This document shows, in pieces, positions 1-8,421 of a stretch of 64,000 bases of DNA (positions within the stretch are counted from its first letter, which is position 1; each line of letters opens with the position of its first letter). The translations under genes and the position numbers were made by a program. Under the pieces are notes generated by a model. It was given only the letters and a program-made list of their open reading frames with translations, made no database searches and had not been told where the DNA came from. The stretch spans positions 1 through 64,000 of the forward strand of contig CAYNGH010000002.1 of NCBI GenBank assembly GCA_964396845.1. Direction: 5' to 3'. The DNA is from CAYNGH01 sp964396845. Its GTDB lineage: Bacteria; Vulcanimicrobiota; JAJTBE01; CAYNGH01.

Positions 1-1055
1 GCAAACACCCATACGGGCTGGGATAACAGGTCGGGATCATTGTTGATAATCTCTTCGATCTGCTCCTTGATCTGGGCTTCCACCTGTTGTCTTTCCTGGT
101 TGAGGCTGAACAATTCCATGGCCATCTGTCGGGCTTTTTCCGGGTCCTCCTCCAGAAGCAGGTTCAAGGCAGCGGTGGCATCCGCCAGCCGGCCGGCAGC
201 ATTAATTCTGGGAGCTATGTCAAAACTGATCTCCCGGGGAGATAGCTTTGCCTTGCGGTTTCTGGACATCTCCAGAAGTTTGGCAATGCCTGGGCGCAGG
301 CGAAGATCAATCAGCTTCAGGCCTTCCCGGACGATGACCCGGTTTTCTCCCACCAGAGGCACAACATCCGCTACGGTGCCGATGGCCGCAAGATCCAGAA
401 AGTCCACCCAGTCATCCCGGCCAAGGCGGGAATACAGAGCAGTTATAACCTTGAGAGCCACCCCGGCCCCGGAAAGCTCACGAAATGGATAGTCCTCGCC
501 AGGCCGTTTCAGGTTGATGAAGGCGTTAGCAGGCGGAACATCCCTGGGGACTTCGTGGTGATCTGTTATGATCACATCAATCCCCTCCCGCCGAGCCTGG
601 GCCACTTCCTCCATGTTGCTGGATCCGCAGTCAACGGTGATGATAATGGCAACTCCCATCTCCAGAGCCATCTTCACTGCATCCGGGGAAAAACCGTATC
701 CTTCGTCAAACCGATCGGGGATATAACACTCAACGGCAACTCCAAGACGTTCCAGAGCTTTCTTCATGATGGCGGTGGAAGTAACCCCGTCGGCATCATA
801 ATCACCGTGAATCAGAAACCGGCTCCCCCGATCCAGATGCTCCCTGATGATGTCAACCACCTGGGTCATCCCGGTAATCCTGAATGGATCATACAGGGTA
901 TCCAGACTGCTGTTTAAAAACTGGTCAACCCCTTCCCGGGTGGATATTCCCCGATTGACCAGAATCCTGGCAATAACCGGGGACAGATCAGCCTCCCTTG
1001 AAAGACGATCAACAGTTTTTATGTCCGGCTCCAACACCCTCAGTTTTTGAAACAT
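1..1055 (-). CDS. recJ: RecJ single-stranded-DNA-specific 5'-3' exonuclease (partial, N-terminal part)
   Basis: The reverse strand reads MFQKLRVLEPDIKTVDRLSR and continues open to the window edge, so the C-terminal part is missing. DHH-phosphoesterase motifs are in order: HGDYDADGVTS (metal-binding motif I), VDCGSSN, ITDHHE (the DHH motif) and APRINAAGRLADA. These identify RecJ, the exonuclease that degrades 5' single strands in recombinational repair and mismatch repair. The ATG at 1055 is taken as start because the RecJ fold begins close behind it. It lies 271 bp downstream of gltX on the same strand. The DHH and the beginning of the DHHA1 region are visible; the OB-fold would lie outside the window. 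Confidence 0.95.
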   Translation of the reverse strand, partial: MFQKLRVLEPDIKTVDRLSREADLSPVIARILVNRGISTREGVDQFLNSSLDTLYDPFRITGMTQVVDIIREHLDRGSRFLIHGDYDADGVTSTAIMKKALERLGVAVECYIPDRFDEGYGFSPDAVKMALEMGVAIIITVDCGSSNMEEVAQARREGIDVIITDHHEVPRDVPPANAFINLKRPGEDYPFRELSGAGVALKVITALYSRLGRDDWVDFLDLAAIGTVADVVPLVGENRVIVREGLKLIDLRLRPGIAKLLEMSRNRKAKLSPREISFDIAPRINAAGRLADATAALNLLLEEDPEKARQMAMELFSLNQERQQVEAQIKEQIEEIINNDPDLLSQPVWVF

Positions 1056-1167
1056 ATTAAGTTTTTATTGACCTTTCTACCGGGATTATCCCCTGTCAGG
1101 CGGGATTCCTGGATGGGAGTCTTCCCACAGTCAGATAATCCATCCCGCTCAATCATTCCATAACATC

Positions 1168-1201
1168 CCTGCCATAATACCCCTGCCATAATACCCCTGC
1201 C
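1168..1201. repeat. Short tandem repeat, 14-bp unit, about 2.4 copies
   Basis: The unit CCTGCCATAATACC occurs twice back to back (1168-1181 and 1182-1195), followed by CCTGCC. It lies in the 271-bp gap between gltX and recJ, where I see no gene or clear promoter. The function is unknown and the array may be neutral. Confidence 0.7.
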
Positions 1202-1326
1202 GTGCTGTCTTTTTGGGCAATTTCTCATAACAAGCAATCAAAGGCGCCAACATACAGAACGAGTATTATTTTCGTCGGAACAGTCCTGTTTCTTTGCCAG
1301 CCCTTGTCCCACCGGTAACAGCGGTG

Positions 1327-2808
1327 TCAGCCTGCTGTGGGGGCCTGTTCTGCCGACTGGCTTCTCATAAAATGGGCTGCTGTTTCCAATCTTGTTATCA
1401 GCAGATCCTTTCCCGCAAGAACCATGACATCAAAAATCGGGGGAGTAGCAGTGACCCCTGTCACAGCCAACCGCACTGCCTGAATCAATTTGCCGGCAGA
1501 GATCCCCAGCTCCAGAGCATATTCCCTCACCAGGCTTTCAAGGGTTTCCTCGTCAAAGGCTTCGGCCCTGCCGATCCGGCAGGCCAGTTCACAGAGAGCA
1601 CCGGGAAGGTATTCTCCTTTGAAGATTTTTTTTATCCCTTTTGGATCATATTCCTTCACGGGTTGATAAAAATACGAAAGGCTGAGAAAAAAATCCTCCA
1701 AGGTCTTCATCCGGTCCCGGTAAACTTCGATGGCTCTGGCAAGCCATTTATCATCTCGAAGGTCTGGGTCAATCCCTTTATTGCGGAAAAATTCCTTCAG
1801 GTATATCAGAAGAGTCGCCACGGGCAAACTGCTCAGATACTGGCTGTTCATCCATACAAGCTTCTGCTCGTCAAATACTGCGGGATTCCTTGTGATCCCC
1901 TCAACGGAGAAAGCCTCAACAATCTCCTGAGAGTTCATAATCTCCCGGTTATCCTTGGGGGACCACCCCAGCAGGGCCATAAAATTAAACAGGGCTTCCC
2001 GGACAAACCCCCTGTCCCGGTAATCCAGCAGGTGCACTGCTCCCCTGCGCTTAGACAGCTTGACCCTGTCCTGTCCCAGGATAACGGGAATATGGCAGAA
2101 CCGGGGCAGGGGCAGATCCAGAGCGTTATATATCATCACCTGTCTGGGGGTGTTGGACATATGTTCATCTCCCCTGATGACATGACTTATCCCCATGGTA
2201 TAATCATCAATCACCACGGCAAAGTTATATGTGGGGATGCCGTCGGATTTGACAATGACAAAATCATCAATCATCCCGCTGTCAAAGGACACTTCTCCCT
2301 TGATCATGTCGTCGATGACGATGAAGCCGGATTCCGGAGTGCGGAACCGCAGGCAGGGTTTTCGTCCTTCCTGGGCAAATTTTTCTGCCTTCTCCGGGGT
2401 CAGGTCCCGACAGGTGCCTCCATAGCCGGAGTTCTCTCCCCGCATAGCCTTGAGTTCTTCAGGGGTACACCAGCACTGATAGGCCTTTCCTTCCTTCTGT
2501 AGCCTACGGGCAAACTTCTGATAAGTATGAAGCCTTCCCATCTGAAAATACGGCCCATAATCACCGCCAACGCCGGGGCCTTCATCCCAGTCAAGACCCA
2601 TCCAGTCCAAGTCCGCCAACTGGCTGCGAAGGAATTCATCCCGGGAACGCCGTTGATCCGTATCCTCCACCCTTAATATAAAAGAACCCCCATTCTTCCT
2701 GGCAAAAAGCCAGTTAAAAAGGGCAGTTCTAAAAGATCCAACATGAAGATTGCCTGTGGGGCTCGGGGCAAAACGAACCCGAACCCTTGAATTATCAGTG
2801 TTATTCAT
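1327..2808 (-). CDS. gltX: Glutamyl-tRNA synthetase (class I, GluRS)
   Basis: The 493-residue protein charges tRNA-Glu (and in many bacteria tRNA-Gln) with glutamate in the cytoplasm. The N-terminus has the class I signature RFAPSPTGNLHVGSFRTAL, where HVGS is the HIGH motif. The second signature KLSKRRG, the KMSKS loop, lies near residue 250. Zn-binding-type residues CWCTPEEL and the sequence RGDEHMSNTPRQ are also typical. The length fits bacterial GluRS. The ATG at 2808 is immediately followed by the conserved N-terminus, so the start is secure. A separate promoter could not be assigned in the 107 bp upstream. Confidence 0.97.
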   Translation of the reverse strand: MNNTDNSRVRVRFAPSPTGNLHVGSFRTALFNWLFARKNGGSFILRVEDTDQRRSRDEFLRSQLADLDWMGLDWDEGPGVGGDYGPYFQMGRLHTYQKFARRLQKEGKAYQCWCTPEELKAMRGENSGYGGTCRDLTPEKAEKFAQEGRKPCLRFRTPESGFIVIDDMIKGEVSFDSGMIDDFVIVKSDGIPTYNFAVVIDDYTMGISHVIRGDEHMSNTPRQVMIYNALDLPLPRFCHIPVILGQDRVKLSKRRGAVHLLDYRDRGFVREALFNFMALLGWSPKDNREIMNSQEIVEAFSVEGITRNPAVFDEQKLVWMNSQYLSSLPVATLLIYLKEFFRNKGIDPDLRDDKWLARAIEVYRDRMKTLEDFFLSLSYFYQPVKEYDPKGIKKIFKGEYLPGALCELACRIGRAEAFDEETLESLVREYALELGISAGKLIQAVRLAVTGVTATPPIFDVMVLAGKDLLITRLETAAHFMRSQSAEQAPTAG

Positions 2809-2859
2809 ATGGAATTATATTAGATCCCCTTTTGAATATACCTCCTTTTTACCCCGCCG

Positions 2860-2893
2860 GAGAAAATAAAATGCCCGGCAGAACATGCCGGGC
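2860..2893 (-). terminator. Intrinsic terminator of the first glycine-zipper gene
   Basis: Perfect stem GCCCGGCA (2873-2880) / TGCCGGGC (2886-2893) with a 5-nt loop. Read on the minus strand it is followed by ATTTTATTTT. It lies 23 bp behind the stop of the 2916-3977 gene. Confidence 0.85.
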
Positions 2894-2915
2894 TTGAATT
2901 TGATTTAATATTTAA

Positions 2916-3977
2916 TTATTCATCATTGGATTTTTTGGTGGCCATCTTGTCGGCAATCTCCCCTTCGGTGTTGGCTTTTGCCTCTGACGGCTTCACCGAG
3001 TTGTCAACGGCATTCTTGTTGTCATCACTGCCCATCTTTTGAGTGATGAATATATGAGCCTGACTCACCACATCCATCACTCCTCCCACAAGCATCTTGA
3101 CGGGATCTCCGTCGGAGAGGGCCATTCCCCGGATGCCTTCTTTGAGGAAGCTGGCGGGAATAGTCCCGATGGAGTTCTGGGTTCTTTTTGCATTATCGGA
3201 ATCTTCCTTGAAGAGGCCCATCTTTTTGCCTAATTTTTCGACTCCCCTTCCTGCGTCAGAGGCCAGATTCCGGAAGAACTGGCTGAAGCGGGGGCCAAGG
3301 AAAGGCCCGATAGCTCCGCCGATAGCGCTGGCAGCCACAGCAACGGGAACCGCCACCGGTGCAAACCCCACCAGGGCAAGTGCTCCACCCACAGTACCTG
3401 CCACCGCGGCGCCCACCGCTGCCTTCGCTGTTTTACTCTTCATTTTTGAGCCCATGGCAGATCCTATCCCGGCGGCCATCTTACCGGTTCCCGGGATCCA
3501 CACTGCAGAAATCATGTTGGCATTGCCACCGGCGTCCCTGGTTCTGGAATCGGGATCACCCCGGAAGGTCTGCATCGCGCCGATAACTCCGCCGGCAATG
3601 GTACAACCGATAATTCCTGCGGGATTCCCTGTGAGAGCACCCACCGCAGCTCCTGTGGCAGCCCCGGAACCGATTCCCGCCAGGACGCCAATAACAGTGT
3701 TGTCGGTCTTCCGGGTTACGGTAACTCCTACCGCTGCCGGGACTGCCCCGATAATTGTGCCGGGAAGCCCCATGGTATAAAAGCCTTCGGTAACCCCGTT
3801 AAGACATGCCTGGAAATATGATGCCTTCTTGAGTCCCCCGGCGGTATCTTCCCTGGGAGATGTGTATTTATCAACAACATCAACTGCCTTCATCACGGCA
3901 TCCTTGACCTTGACCGCCGGTTTCTTGATTTTCTGGCCCAGGGTTGATTTAATCGGCTTGTTTCCATCAATTTGCAT
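2916..3977 (-). CDS. Glycine-zipper protein of unknown function (paralogue 1)
   Basis: I recognise no named family. After a charged, lysine-rich stretch of about 45 residues the protein is built of Gly/Ala-rich hydrophobic segments with G-x3-G spacing (for example AGIGSGAATGAAVGALTGNPAG and later GGALALVGFAPVAVPVAVAA), interrupted by a hydrophilic piece containing SRTRD; the C-terminal 90 residues are charged. No cleavable signal peptide is visible. The glycine-zipper pattern usually means membrane insertion or tight helix packing, so membrane association is inferred. I chose the ATG at 3977, with GGAG 11 nt upstream; an in-frame GTG at 4025 would add 16 residues. Four related proteins lie at 44.6-49.6 kb, and the SxTRD motif recurs in the one at 44597-45577. 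Confidence 0.7.
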   Translation of the reverse strand: MQIDGNKPIKSTLGQKIKKPAVKVKDAVMKAVDVVDKYTSPREDTAGGLKKASYFQACLNGVTEGFYTMGLPGTIIGAVPAAVGVTVTRKTDNTVIGVLAGIGSGAATGAAVGALTGNPAGIIGCTIAGGVIGAMQTFRGDPDSRTRDAGGNANMISAVWIPGTGKMAAGIGSAMGSKMKSKTAKAAVGAAVAGTVGGALALVGFAPVAVPVAVAASAIGGAIGPFLGPRFSQFFRNLASDAGRGVEKLGKKMGLFKEDSDNAKRTQNSIGTIPASFLKEGIRGMALSDGDPVKMLVGGVMDVVSQAHIFITQKMGSDDNKNAVDNSVKPSEAKANTEGEIADKMATKKSNDE

Positions 3978-4052
3978 CAGTATCGCATCTCCACAAAGAA
4001 ATATTCCCACAGCCACCAGACTCACACCAGACAGAGGGAACTCTCCCTGTTT

Positions 4053-4081
4053 ATTTTACTACATTCAGCCTCATCTGACAA
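4053..4081 (-). promoter_or_regulatory. Predicted sigma-70-type promoter of the 2916-3977 gene
   Basis: On the minus strand TTGTCA (4081-4076) and TAAAAT (4058-4053) are separated by exactly 17 bp. The predicted transcript starts near 4046, about 70 nt before the preferred ATG. Confidence 0.6.
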
Positions 4082-4184
4082 TCAGAAAAAAATCACGGCC
4101 CCTGCGCGACAGCAAATGCGAAATTACCGACAAAAACTTGACTTTCCCGGCTTTCTCCTGATCCCGGCAACAGTTGTTCCGCCA

Positions 4185-4207
4185 TATGTTAACATGTTGT
4201 TAACATA
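4185..4207. promoter_or_regulatory. Perfect inverted repeat, candidate operator upstream of fliK
   Basis: TATGTTAACA and TGTTAACATA are exact inverted arms of 10 bp around a 3-bp centre. The right arm overlaps the putative -35 hexamer TTAACA of fliK. Related TGTTAACA pairs occur at 48480-48498 and 49668-49686. Confidence 0.55.
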
Positions 4208-4227
4208 TTTGTATAAATAAATATAAA
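4200..4227 (+). promoter_or_regulatory. Possible promoter of the fliK-motB cluster
   Basis: TTAACA (4200-4205), a 16-bp spacer, then TATAAA (4222-4227). The transcript would start near 4235, giving a leader of about 40 nt to the ATG at 4275. The region is very AT-rich, so the hexamers could arise by chance. Confidence 0.4.
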
Positions 4228-4274
4228 TTTAAAATCCGGCAGAATGTGCCGAATGATATGTTGAGGTGAAAAAT

Positions 4275-5603
4275 ATGGCCCTTGAAGCAATCCTGCTGAG
4301 TGTGCAGGCACCGGAACAGAATCCATCGCAAACCGGGCAAAAAACCAACCGGCATAATCAAACCGCCGACAAGGACAGACCTTTTTTAAAGTGCCTGGAA
4401 AGCTGGAGAAAGCCAGATAACGAAAAAACCCACAATCCCAGAGCCTTTCTGCAAATACCGGATATTGCCGATGCAAGAAACTTCCCCGGTGGTTTTATTT
4501 TGCCGTCCCATCTTTTTATGATGCCCAGCCCTCAGGAGCCAGTCATCCAATTTCACGGGGATTCGCAGGAAGAAAGAACCTCATGTATGCCGGGGGCCTG
4601 GATGCCGGCAGGCCCGGTAAACATTCCCGGATCCGGGAGTTTCATGCTGTCGGAAATCAGCAGTCCCCAGAAAGACATCCCCGGGGAGATGGAATTCCCC
4701 CAGGAAGTTGGGGAATTGCCCGGCGGAAGCATCCAAACCCGGCAAGGCATCACTCAAATGCAGGAAACAGAGAACCTCCGGCATTTTCAAGCAAATAAAA
4801 CCGATGCTGGAGTAGTTTTGGACAAATTCCCCGAAACCCATAAAATGCCGTCGTTTCATTCCGTCAAAAAGACCACGGAAGCAATCCCGGAAAAAGAGAT
4901 GGAAAGTCCCGGAAATCCAATGCAGACCGCCAGAGTGGAAACAGAAAAACCACAGTTTTCCCGGGAAATGATAGTTTCAGATGGTGTCAAACTGCCGGAA
5001 GAAAAAAGCCAGGTAAAGATTCCAACAATATCTCCCGGGTCCCCGGTGGATGCTCCCCTGCCGGACAAGCCAGACAGCCGAAGAATTTCCCTGGATGTGG
5101 CCAACGAGATTAATACAGCTTCAAGAATCATTGAAACCACAACCGGGCCAGAGGATTCCCCGGCACCGGATCCCGCAGGGCGGGCAATTACCCTGACAGA
5201 ACTCCCCCGTCAGGTCCAACGGGTAATGGAGCGCCTGTGGAATGATCCAAAGAAAGGTGAAAGCAGGGTTGAACTGCATCTTGACCCGCCCCATCTGGGA
5301 AGAGTAAGGGTGAGCCTGTCCATCGAAAAAGGCGTTCTTCATTCCCAGTTTACCTGCTCCCAGGAAGCTTCCAACCATCTCCGCCAGAACATCCATCAGT
5401 TAAGAACAGACCTGGCAAGCCAGGGAATCACCCTGGGCCAGGCAGGCATCAGCGACCACAGCGCCGGCCCCGAGAGGGATTCATCTCATGGAAGCTGGCA
5501 GCCCCCTCTCCCGGACAGCATCAGCGACAATGAATATACGACAGCCAATGCCGGACATGCCGCCGGCGACAACTCCAACAGCCGATTGAGCTATCTGATT
5601 TAA
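4275..5603 (+). CDS. fliK: Flagellar hook-length control protein FliK
   Basis: FliK is exported through the flagellar type III apparatus, measures hook length and switches export specificity. The first 300 residues are low-complexity and rich in Pro, Gln and Glu, as usual for the ruler part. The last 130 residues form the conserved Flg_hook domain: RVELHLDPPHLGRVRVSLS, followed by LHSQFTCSQEASNHLRQNIHQLRTDLASQGI. I place the start at ATG 4275, behind TTGAGGTG at 4261-4268; an in-frame GTG lies at 4266. It is first in the cluster fliK-flgD-flgE-flbD-motA-motB, with flgD 17 bp downstream. A perfect palindrome lies about 70 bp upstream. Confidence 0.88.
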   Translation: MALEAILLSVQAPEQNPSQTGQKTNRHNQTADKDRPFLKCLESWRKPDNEKTHNPRAFLQIPDIADARNFPGGFILPSHLFMMPSPQEPVIQFHGDSQEERTSCMPGAWMPAGPVNIPGSGSFMLSEISSPQKDIPGEMEFPQEVGELPGGSIQTRQGITQMQETENLRHFQANKTDAGVVLDKFPETHKMPSFHSVKKTTEAIPEKEMESPGNPMQTARVETEKPQFSREMIVSDGVKLPEEKSQVKIPTISPGSPVDAPLPDKPDSRRISLDVANEINTASRIIETTTGPEDSPAPDPAGRAITLTELPRQVQRVMERLWNDPKKGESRVELHLDPPHLGRVRVSLSIEKGVLHSQFTCSQEASNHLRQNIHQLRTDLASQGITLGQAGISDHSAGPERDSSHGSWQPPLPDSISDNEYTTANAGHAAGDNSNSRLSYLI

Positions 5604-5620
5604 AACAGGAGGAAGATTGA

Positions 5621-6055
5621 ATGAGCATTGCTCAGGTAATACAGAAAGGTGCCGCCGCCCTGGACCTGATAACCGGGAACCAGACCCGGAACGTTAACGC
5701 CGGCAACAATGGAATGCCCGGGAATAATGTTTCTTTTCTGGATATGCTGGTTACCCAGATCACCCACCAGAACCCTATGGAACCAATGAACAATGTGGAA
5801 ATGGTGACCCAGATGACCCAGTTTCAGACCCTTGAAAAACTGGACACCCTCAACGAGCGCATGGGGTCCATGATTGTCTATCAGAATATGATGAATTCCA
5901 TAAATCTTCTTGGCAAGGAGGTTGCCGTCAGCGATCCCTCCACAGGCAACATCATTACCGGCAAGGTTGACGGAATCAAGATTGAATACGGTTTCCCCGG
6001 TATTGTGGTCAACGGAAGCTATTACGATTTCAACGATGTGGTGGGAATTAAATAG
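5621..6055 (+). CDS. flgD: Flagellar hook-capping (scaffold) protein FlgD
   Basis: FlgD caps the growing hook and directs FlgE polymerisation. The protein has 144 residues. The conserved FlgD N-domain is clear: NVSFLDMLVTQITHQNPMEP and then NVEMVTQMTQFQTLEKL. It is shorter than enterobacterial FlgD, because only a compact Tudor-like region (about residues 95-144) follows instead of Tudor plus Fn3. The short form also occurs in Gram-positive bacteria and others. A ribosome binding site (AGGAGGAAG) precedes the ATG. It sits between fliK and flgE. Confidence 0.92.
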   Translation: MSIAQVIQKGAAALDLITGNQTRNVNAGNNGMPGNNVSFLDMLVTQITHQNPMEPMNNVEMVTQMTQFQTLEKLDTLNERMGSMIVYQNMMNSINLLGKEVAVSDPSTGNIITGKVDGIKIEYGFPGIVVNGSYYDFNDVVGIK

Positions 6056-6082
6056 ATAAAGCGATTTTAGCGGGAGGTAATT

Positions 6083-6322
6083 ATGAGCGTAGCATTATTC
6101 AATGCCATCACCGGTCTTTCCAACTTTCAGAGGGTTCTCGATACCGTGGGCAACAACCTTGCCAACATGGCCACCCCGGGATACAAGCGAAACAGCGTGG
6201 TTTTCAAGGAACTCTTGAGCCAGACCCTTCGGGGAGCATCCCGTCCCGAAAATAACCGCGGTGGTTCCAATCCCCTGCAGATCGGCCTTGGTTCTGCCAT
6301 CGGCGCAGTGAACACCCAATAA
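6083..6322 (+). CDS. flgE: Flagellar hook protein FlgE, N-terminal part, ended by an in-frame TAA
   Basis: The fragment carries the complete N-terminal D0 and start of D1: ALFNAITGLSNFQRVLDTVG, NNLANMATPGYKRNSVVFKELLS. It is preceded by GGGAGGTAATT. TAA at 6320-6322 stops it after GAVNTQ. The next codons, in the same frame, continue the FlgE sequence as TQGLLEVTGRPTDLAITGNGF, so one sense codon has become a stop. At this place FlgE proteins normally have an aromatic residue before TQG; TAT or TAC (Tyr) would need one base change. FlgE needs both terminal D0 helices to polymerise, so this fragment alone should not form a hook. A sequencing or assembly error, a real nonsense mutation, or readthrough are all possible. 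Confidence 0.85.
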   Translation: MSVALFNAITGLSNFQRVLDTVGNNLANMATPGYKRNSVVFKELLSQTLRGASRPENNRGGSNPLQIGLGSAIGAVNTQ

Positions 6323-6340
6323 ACCCAGGGGCTTCTGGAA

Positions 6341-7327
6341 GTGACGGGCCGGCCAACGGATCTGGCCATCACCGGCAACGGCTTCTTCATGGTAAGATCC
6401 GGCGGTAACCGTACGGGATATACCCGTAACGGCAGTTTTTCTGTGGATGTGGACGGCAACATGGTTGACAACAATGGAAATATTCTTCAGGGATGGATGG
6501 CAGTCAGCGGGGCAGTGGATTCAGCCCAACCGGTCACCGACATAGTAATCCCCGTGGGGGAGGCCACCAATGCCAGAGCCACCACCAACGCCAGGTTTTC
6601 CGGCAACCTCGATGCCAGTCAGCCCGACGGCACCACTCATACCATTGACAGCATAGTTTATGATTCCCTGGGCCGGGAGCACACTCTGACAGTTACATTT
6701 ACCAAGGTGGATCCTCCCGTAGGAGCGGGAGCTTCCGAATGGAATTTTGCAACCCAGATTGACGGTGTAGCCACAGGCAACGGGGTAATCGCCTTTTCCA
6801 CCAACGGCCAGTTCGATGCCGCCAACTCCTCTCCCAATCCCCAGGCGAATTCTGCGGTGGGGGGCGGGGCGGATCCTTTGTCCATCGACTTGAACTGGGC
6901 AGGAATGACTCAGCTTTCCAGCCCCGGACAATACTCGGTATCTCTCCAGAGCCAGGACGGCGTTGAAACCGGATCCCTGGAGCGATTCGCCATCGACAAC
7001 TTCGGCAATATTGTAGGCTCATATTCCAACGGTCTTACGGAACTAATCGGCCAGATTGCCCTGGCAGACTTTTCAAACCCCGAGGGCCTTGAAAAAGGTT
7101 CCGGGGGGACTCTCTGGCAGACCTCAAACACGGGGCTACCAAAAATCGGCACTCCGGGCAGTGGATCCCGGGGTCAGATTAATGCGGGATCTCTGGAGCT
7201 TTCCAATGTTGACATGAGCACAGAATTCACCAAGATGATTATCGCCCAGAGGGCATTTCAGGCCAATTCCCGGGTTGTAAGTGTCATGGACGACGTCCTT
7301 CAGGAGATGGCCAACCTGAAACGTTAA
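6341..7327 (+). CDS. flgE: Flagellar hook protein FlgE, C-terminal part downstream of the in-frame stop
   Basis: Same reading frame as the 6083-6322 fragment. It contains the body of FlgE: DLAITGNGFFMVRSGGNRTG, the FlgE D2 region with TNARFSGNLDASQP and TIDSIVYDSLGREHTLTVTF, and the C-terminal D0/D1 with QINAGSLELSNVDMSTEFTK and IIAQRAFQANSRVVS. The first possible start after the stop is GTG at 6341, with only a weak GGGG upstream, so separate translation is doubtful. Together the two parts would give a hook protein of about 414 residues, a normal size. flbD follows 23 bp downstream. Confidence 0.85.
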   Translation: MTGRPTDLAITGNGFFMVRSGGNRTGYTRNGSFSVDVDGNMVDNNGNILQGWMAVSGAVDSAQPVTDIVIPVGEATNARATTNARFSGNLDASQPDGTTHTIDSIVYDSLGREHTLTVTFTKVDPPVGAGASEWNFATQIDGVATGNGVIAFSTNGQFDAANSSPNPQANSAVGGGADPLSIDLNWAGMTQLSSPGQYSVSLQSQDGVETGSLERFAIDNFGNIVGSYSNGLTELIGQIALADFSNPEGLEKGSGGTLWQTSNTGLPKIGTPGSGSRGQINAGSLELSNVDMSTEFTKMIIAQRAFQANSRVVSVMDDVLQEMANLKR

Positions 7328-7350
7328 CCCTGTGAAGGGGGGGACTGGTT

Positions 7351-7557
7351 ATGATTCGTCTTAACCGGCTCAACAACAGTGAAATAGTTATAAACGCCGA
7401 CCAGATCGAGTTTATGGAGGAAACTCCTGATCTGGTCATTACCCTTATGTCGGGCAGAAAAATCGTGGTATGCCAGCCCATGTCCGAGGTGATCCGGCGG
7501 ATCATTAAATACAAGGCAAGAATTCTCAGCAATGTTCCCGGTCCCGGGGAAGATTAG
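7351..7557 (+). CDS. flbD: FlbD-family flagellar protein
   Basis: A 68-residue protein that begins IRLNRLNNSEIVINADQIEF, the typical FlbD (PF06289) pattern of IxLTRLNGxxxxLNxDxIE, and ends with EVIRRIIKYKARIL. FlbD genes lie between flgE and motA in Clostridia, spirochaetes and others. The biochemical role is not settled; it is a small cytoplasmic protein linked to motility genes. It is distinct from the NtrC-type regulator also called FlbD in Caulobacter. GGGGGGACTGGTT supplies the ribosome binding site. Confidence 0.88.
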   Translation: MIRLNRLNNSEIVINADQIEFMEETPDLVITLMSGRKIVVCQPMSEVIRRIIKYKARILSNVPGPGED

Positions 7558-7577
7558 GCCGGGAAGGAGCAGGCATT

Positions 7578-8402
7578 ATGGATTTTGCAGTAATTGTCGG
7601 AATATTTATTTGTTTTGCCCTGATGATAGCGGGTATTGTCCTTTCCGGGGGCAATATGCGGACTTTCACCAGTGTGGATTCATTTTTGATTGTCGCCGGG
7701 GGCACCATCGGTTCGGCTCTGGCGGGAATATCTTTTCGTGACGGCCTAAAGGCCATATTCGCAGCCAGGGATGTTCTGATGCCCAAAAAAATCGACTGGA
7801 AAGGGACTATCACTCTGTTTACCACTCTGGCGGGAGAAGCCAGGAAAAACGGGGTTCTTTCCCTGCAGAACCGCCTTGCCGATCAGGAGAACCCTATCAT
7901 CAAGGCGGGGCTTCAGTTGATTATTGACGGTGCCGATTCCGACATCCTGGTGATGGTCACCGGCACAAAAATCACTCTGCAAAAAGAAGCAGACAAATTA
8001 GGTGAGAGGATCTTCTCAACAATGGGATCCATCGCCCCCTCCTTTGGGATGCTGGGCACGGTCATCGGTCTTGTACAGGTGCTGGCGAACCTGTCGGAAC
8101 CGGAAAAATTAGGGCCGGGGATTGCCCAGGCATTTATTACTACATTCTATGGAATAGTCTTTGCCAAGATGTTCTTTGAACCCATTGCCAACAAGATCAA
8201 CCGCAACAATCGTCAAAAGAGCAGGTATTATGAAATGATTCTCACGGGGCTTCAGACCCTTCAGGAGGGGGACAACCCCTTCATGGTGGAGGAAAAACTC
8301 AAGGCCTTCTGTACCGAAGAGGACCTTCAGGAAAAAGTCCCGGCAAAGAAGGGAGAGCAGACCGAGGGTGGGCAAGCTGAGTTGCAGGCAGAAGCGTCTT
8401 AG
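7578..8402 (+). CDS. motA: Flagellar stator protein MotA
   Basis: MotA forms the ion-conducting stator ring with MotB. The 274-residue protein has the four expected membrane helices: two at the N-terminus (VIVGIFICFALMIAGIVL, then a short one after the loop containing GGTIGSALAGISF), a cytoplasmic loop carrying charged residues for the rotor, and two near the C-terminus (APSFGMLGTVIGLVQVLANL and AFITTFYGIVFAKMFFEPIA). GTVIG and the Pro in PSFGM are conserved. The C-terminal 60 residues are charged. motB begins 19 bp downstream at its preferred ATG. Confidence 0.95.
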   Translation: MDFAVIVGIFICFALMIAGIVLSGGNMRTFTSVDSFLIVAGGTIGSALAGISFRDGLKAIFAARDVLMPKKIDWKGTITLFTTLAGEARKNGVLSLQNRLADQENPIIKAGLQLIIDGADSDILVMVTGTKITLQKEADKLGERIFSTMGSIAPSFGMLGTVIGLVQVLANLSEPEKLGPGIAQAFITTFYGIVFAKMFFEPIANKINRNNRQKSRYYEMILTGLQTLQEGDNPFMVEEKLKAFCTEEDLQEKVPAKKGEQTEGGQAELQAEAS

Positions 8403-8421
8403 CAGTCAGGAAGAGGAAACC

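Noticed and set aside
1294..2502. Long plus-strand frame of 402 codons opposite gltX
   Set aside because: It is the antisense shadow of gltX, which has complete class I synthetase motifs; the product is low-complexity and has no recognisable domain.
6320..6322. General stop-codon reassignment (TAA as sense)
   Set aside because: Several intact genes in the window end properly at TAA (for example fliK and flgE itself), so TAA is a functional stop.
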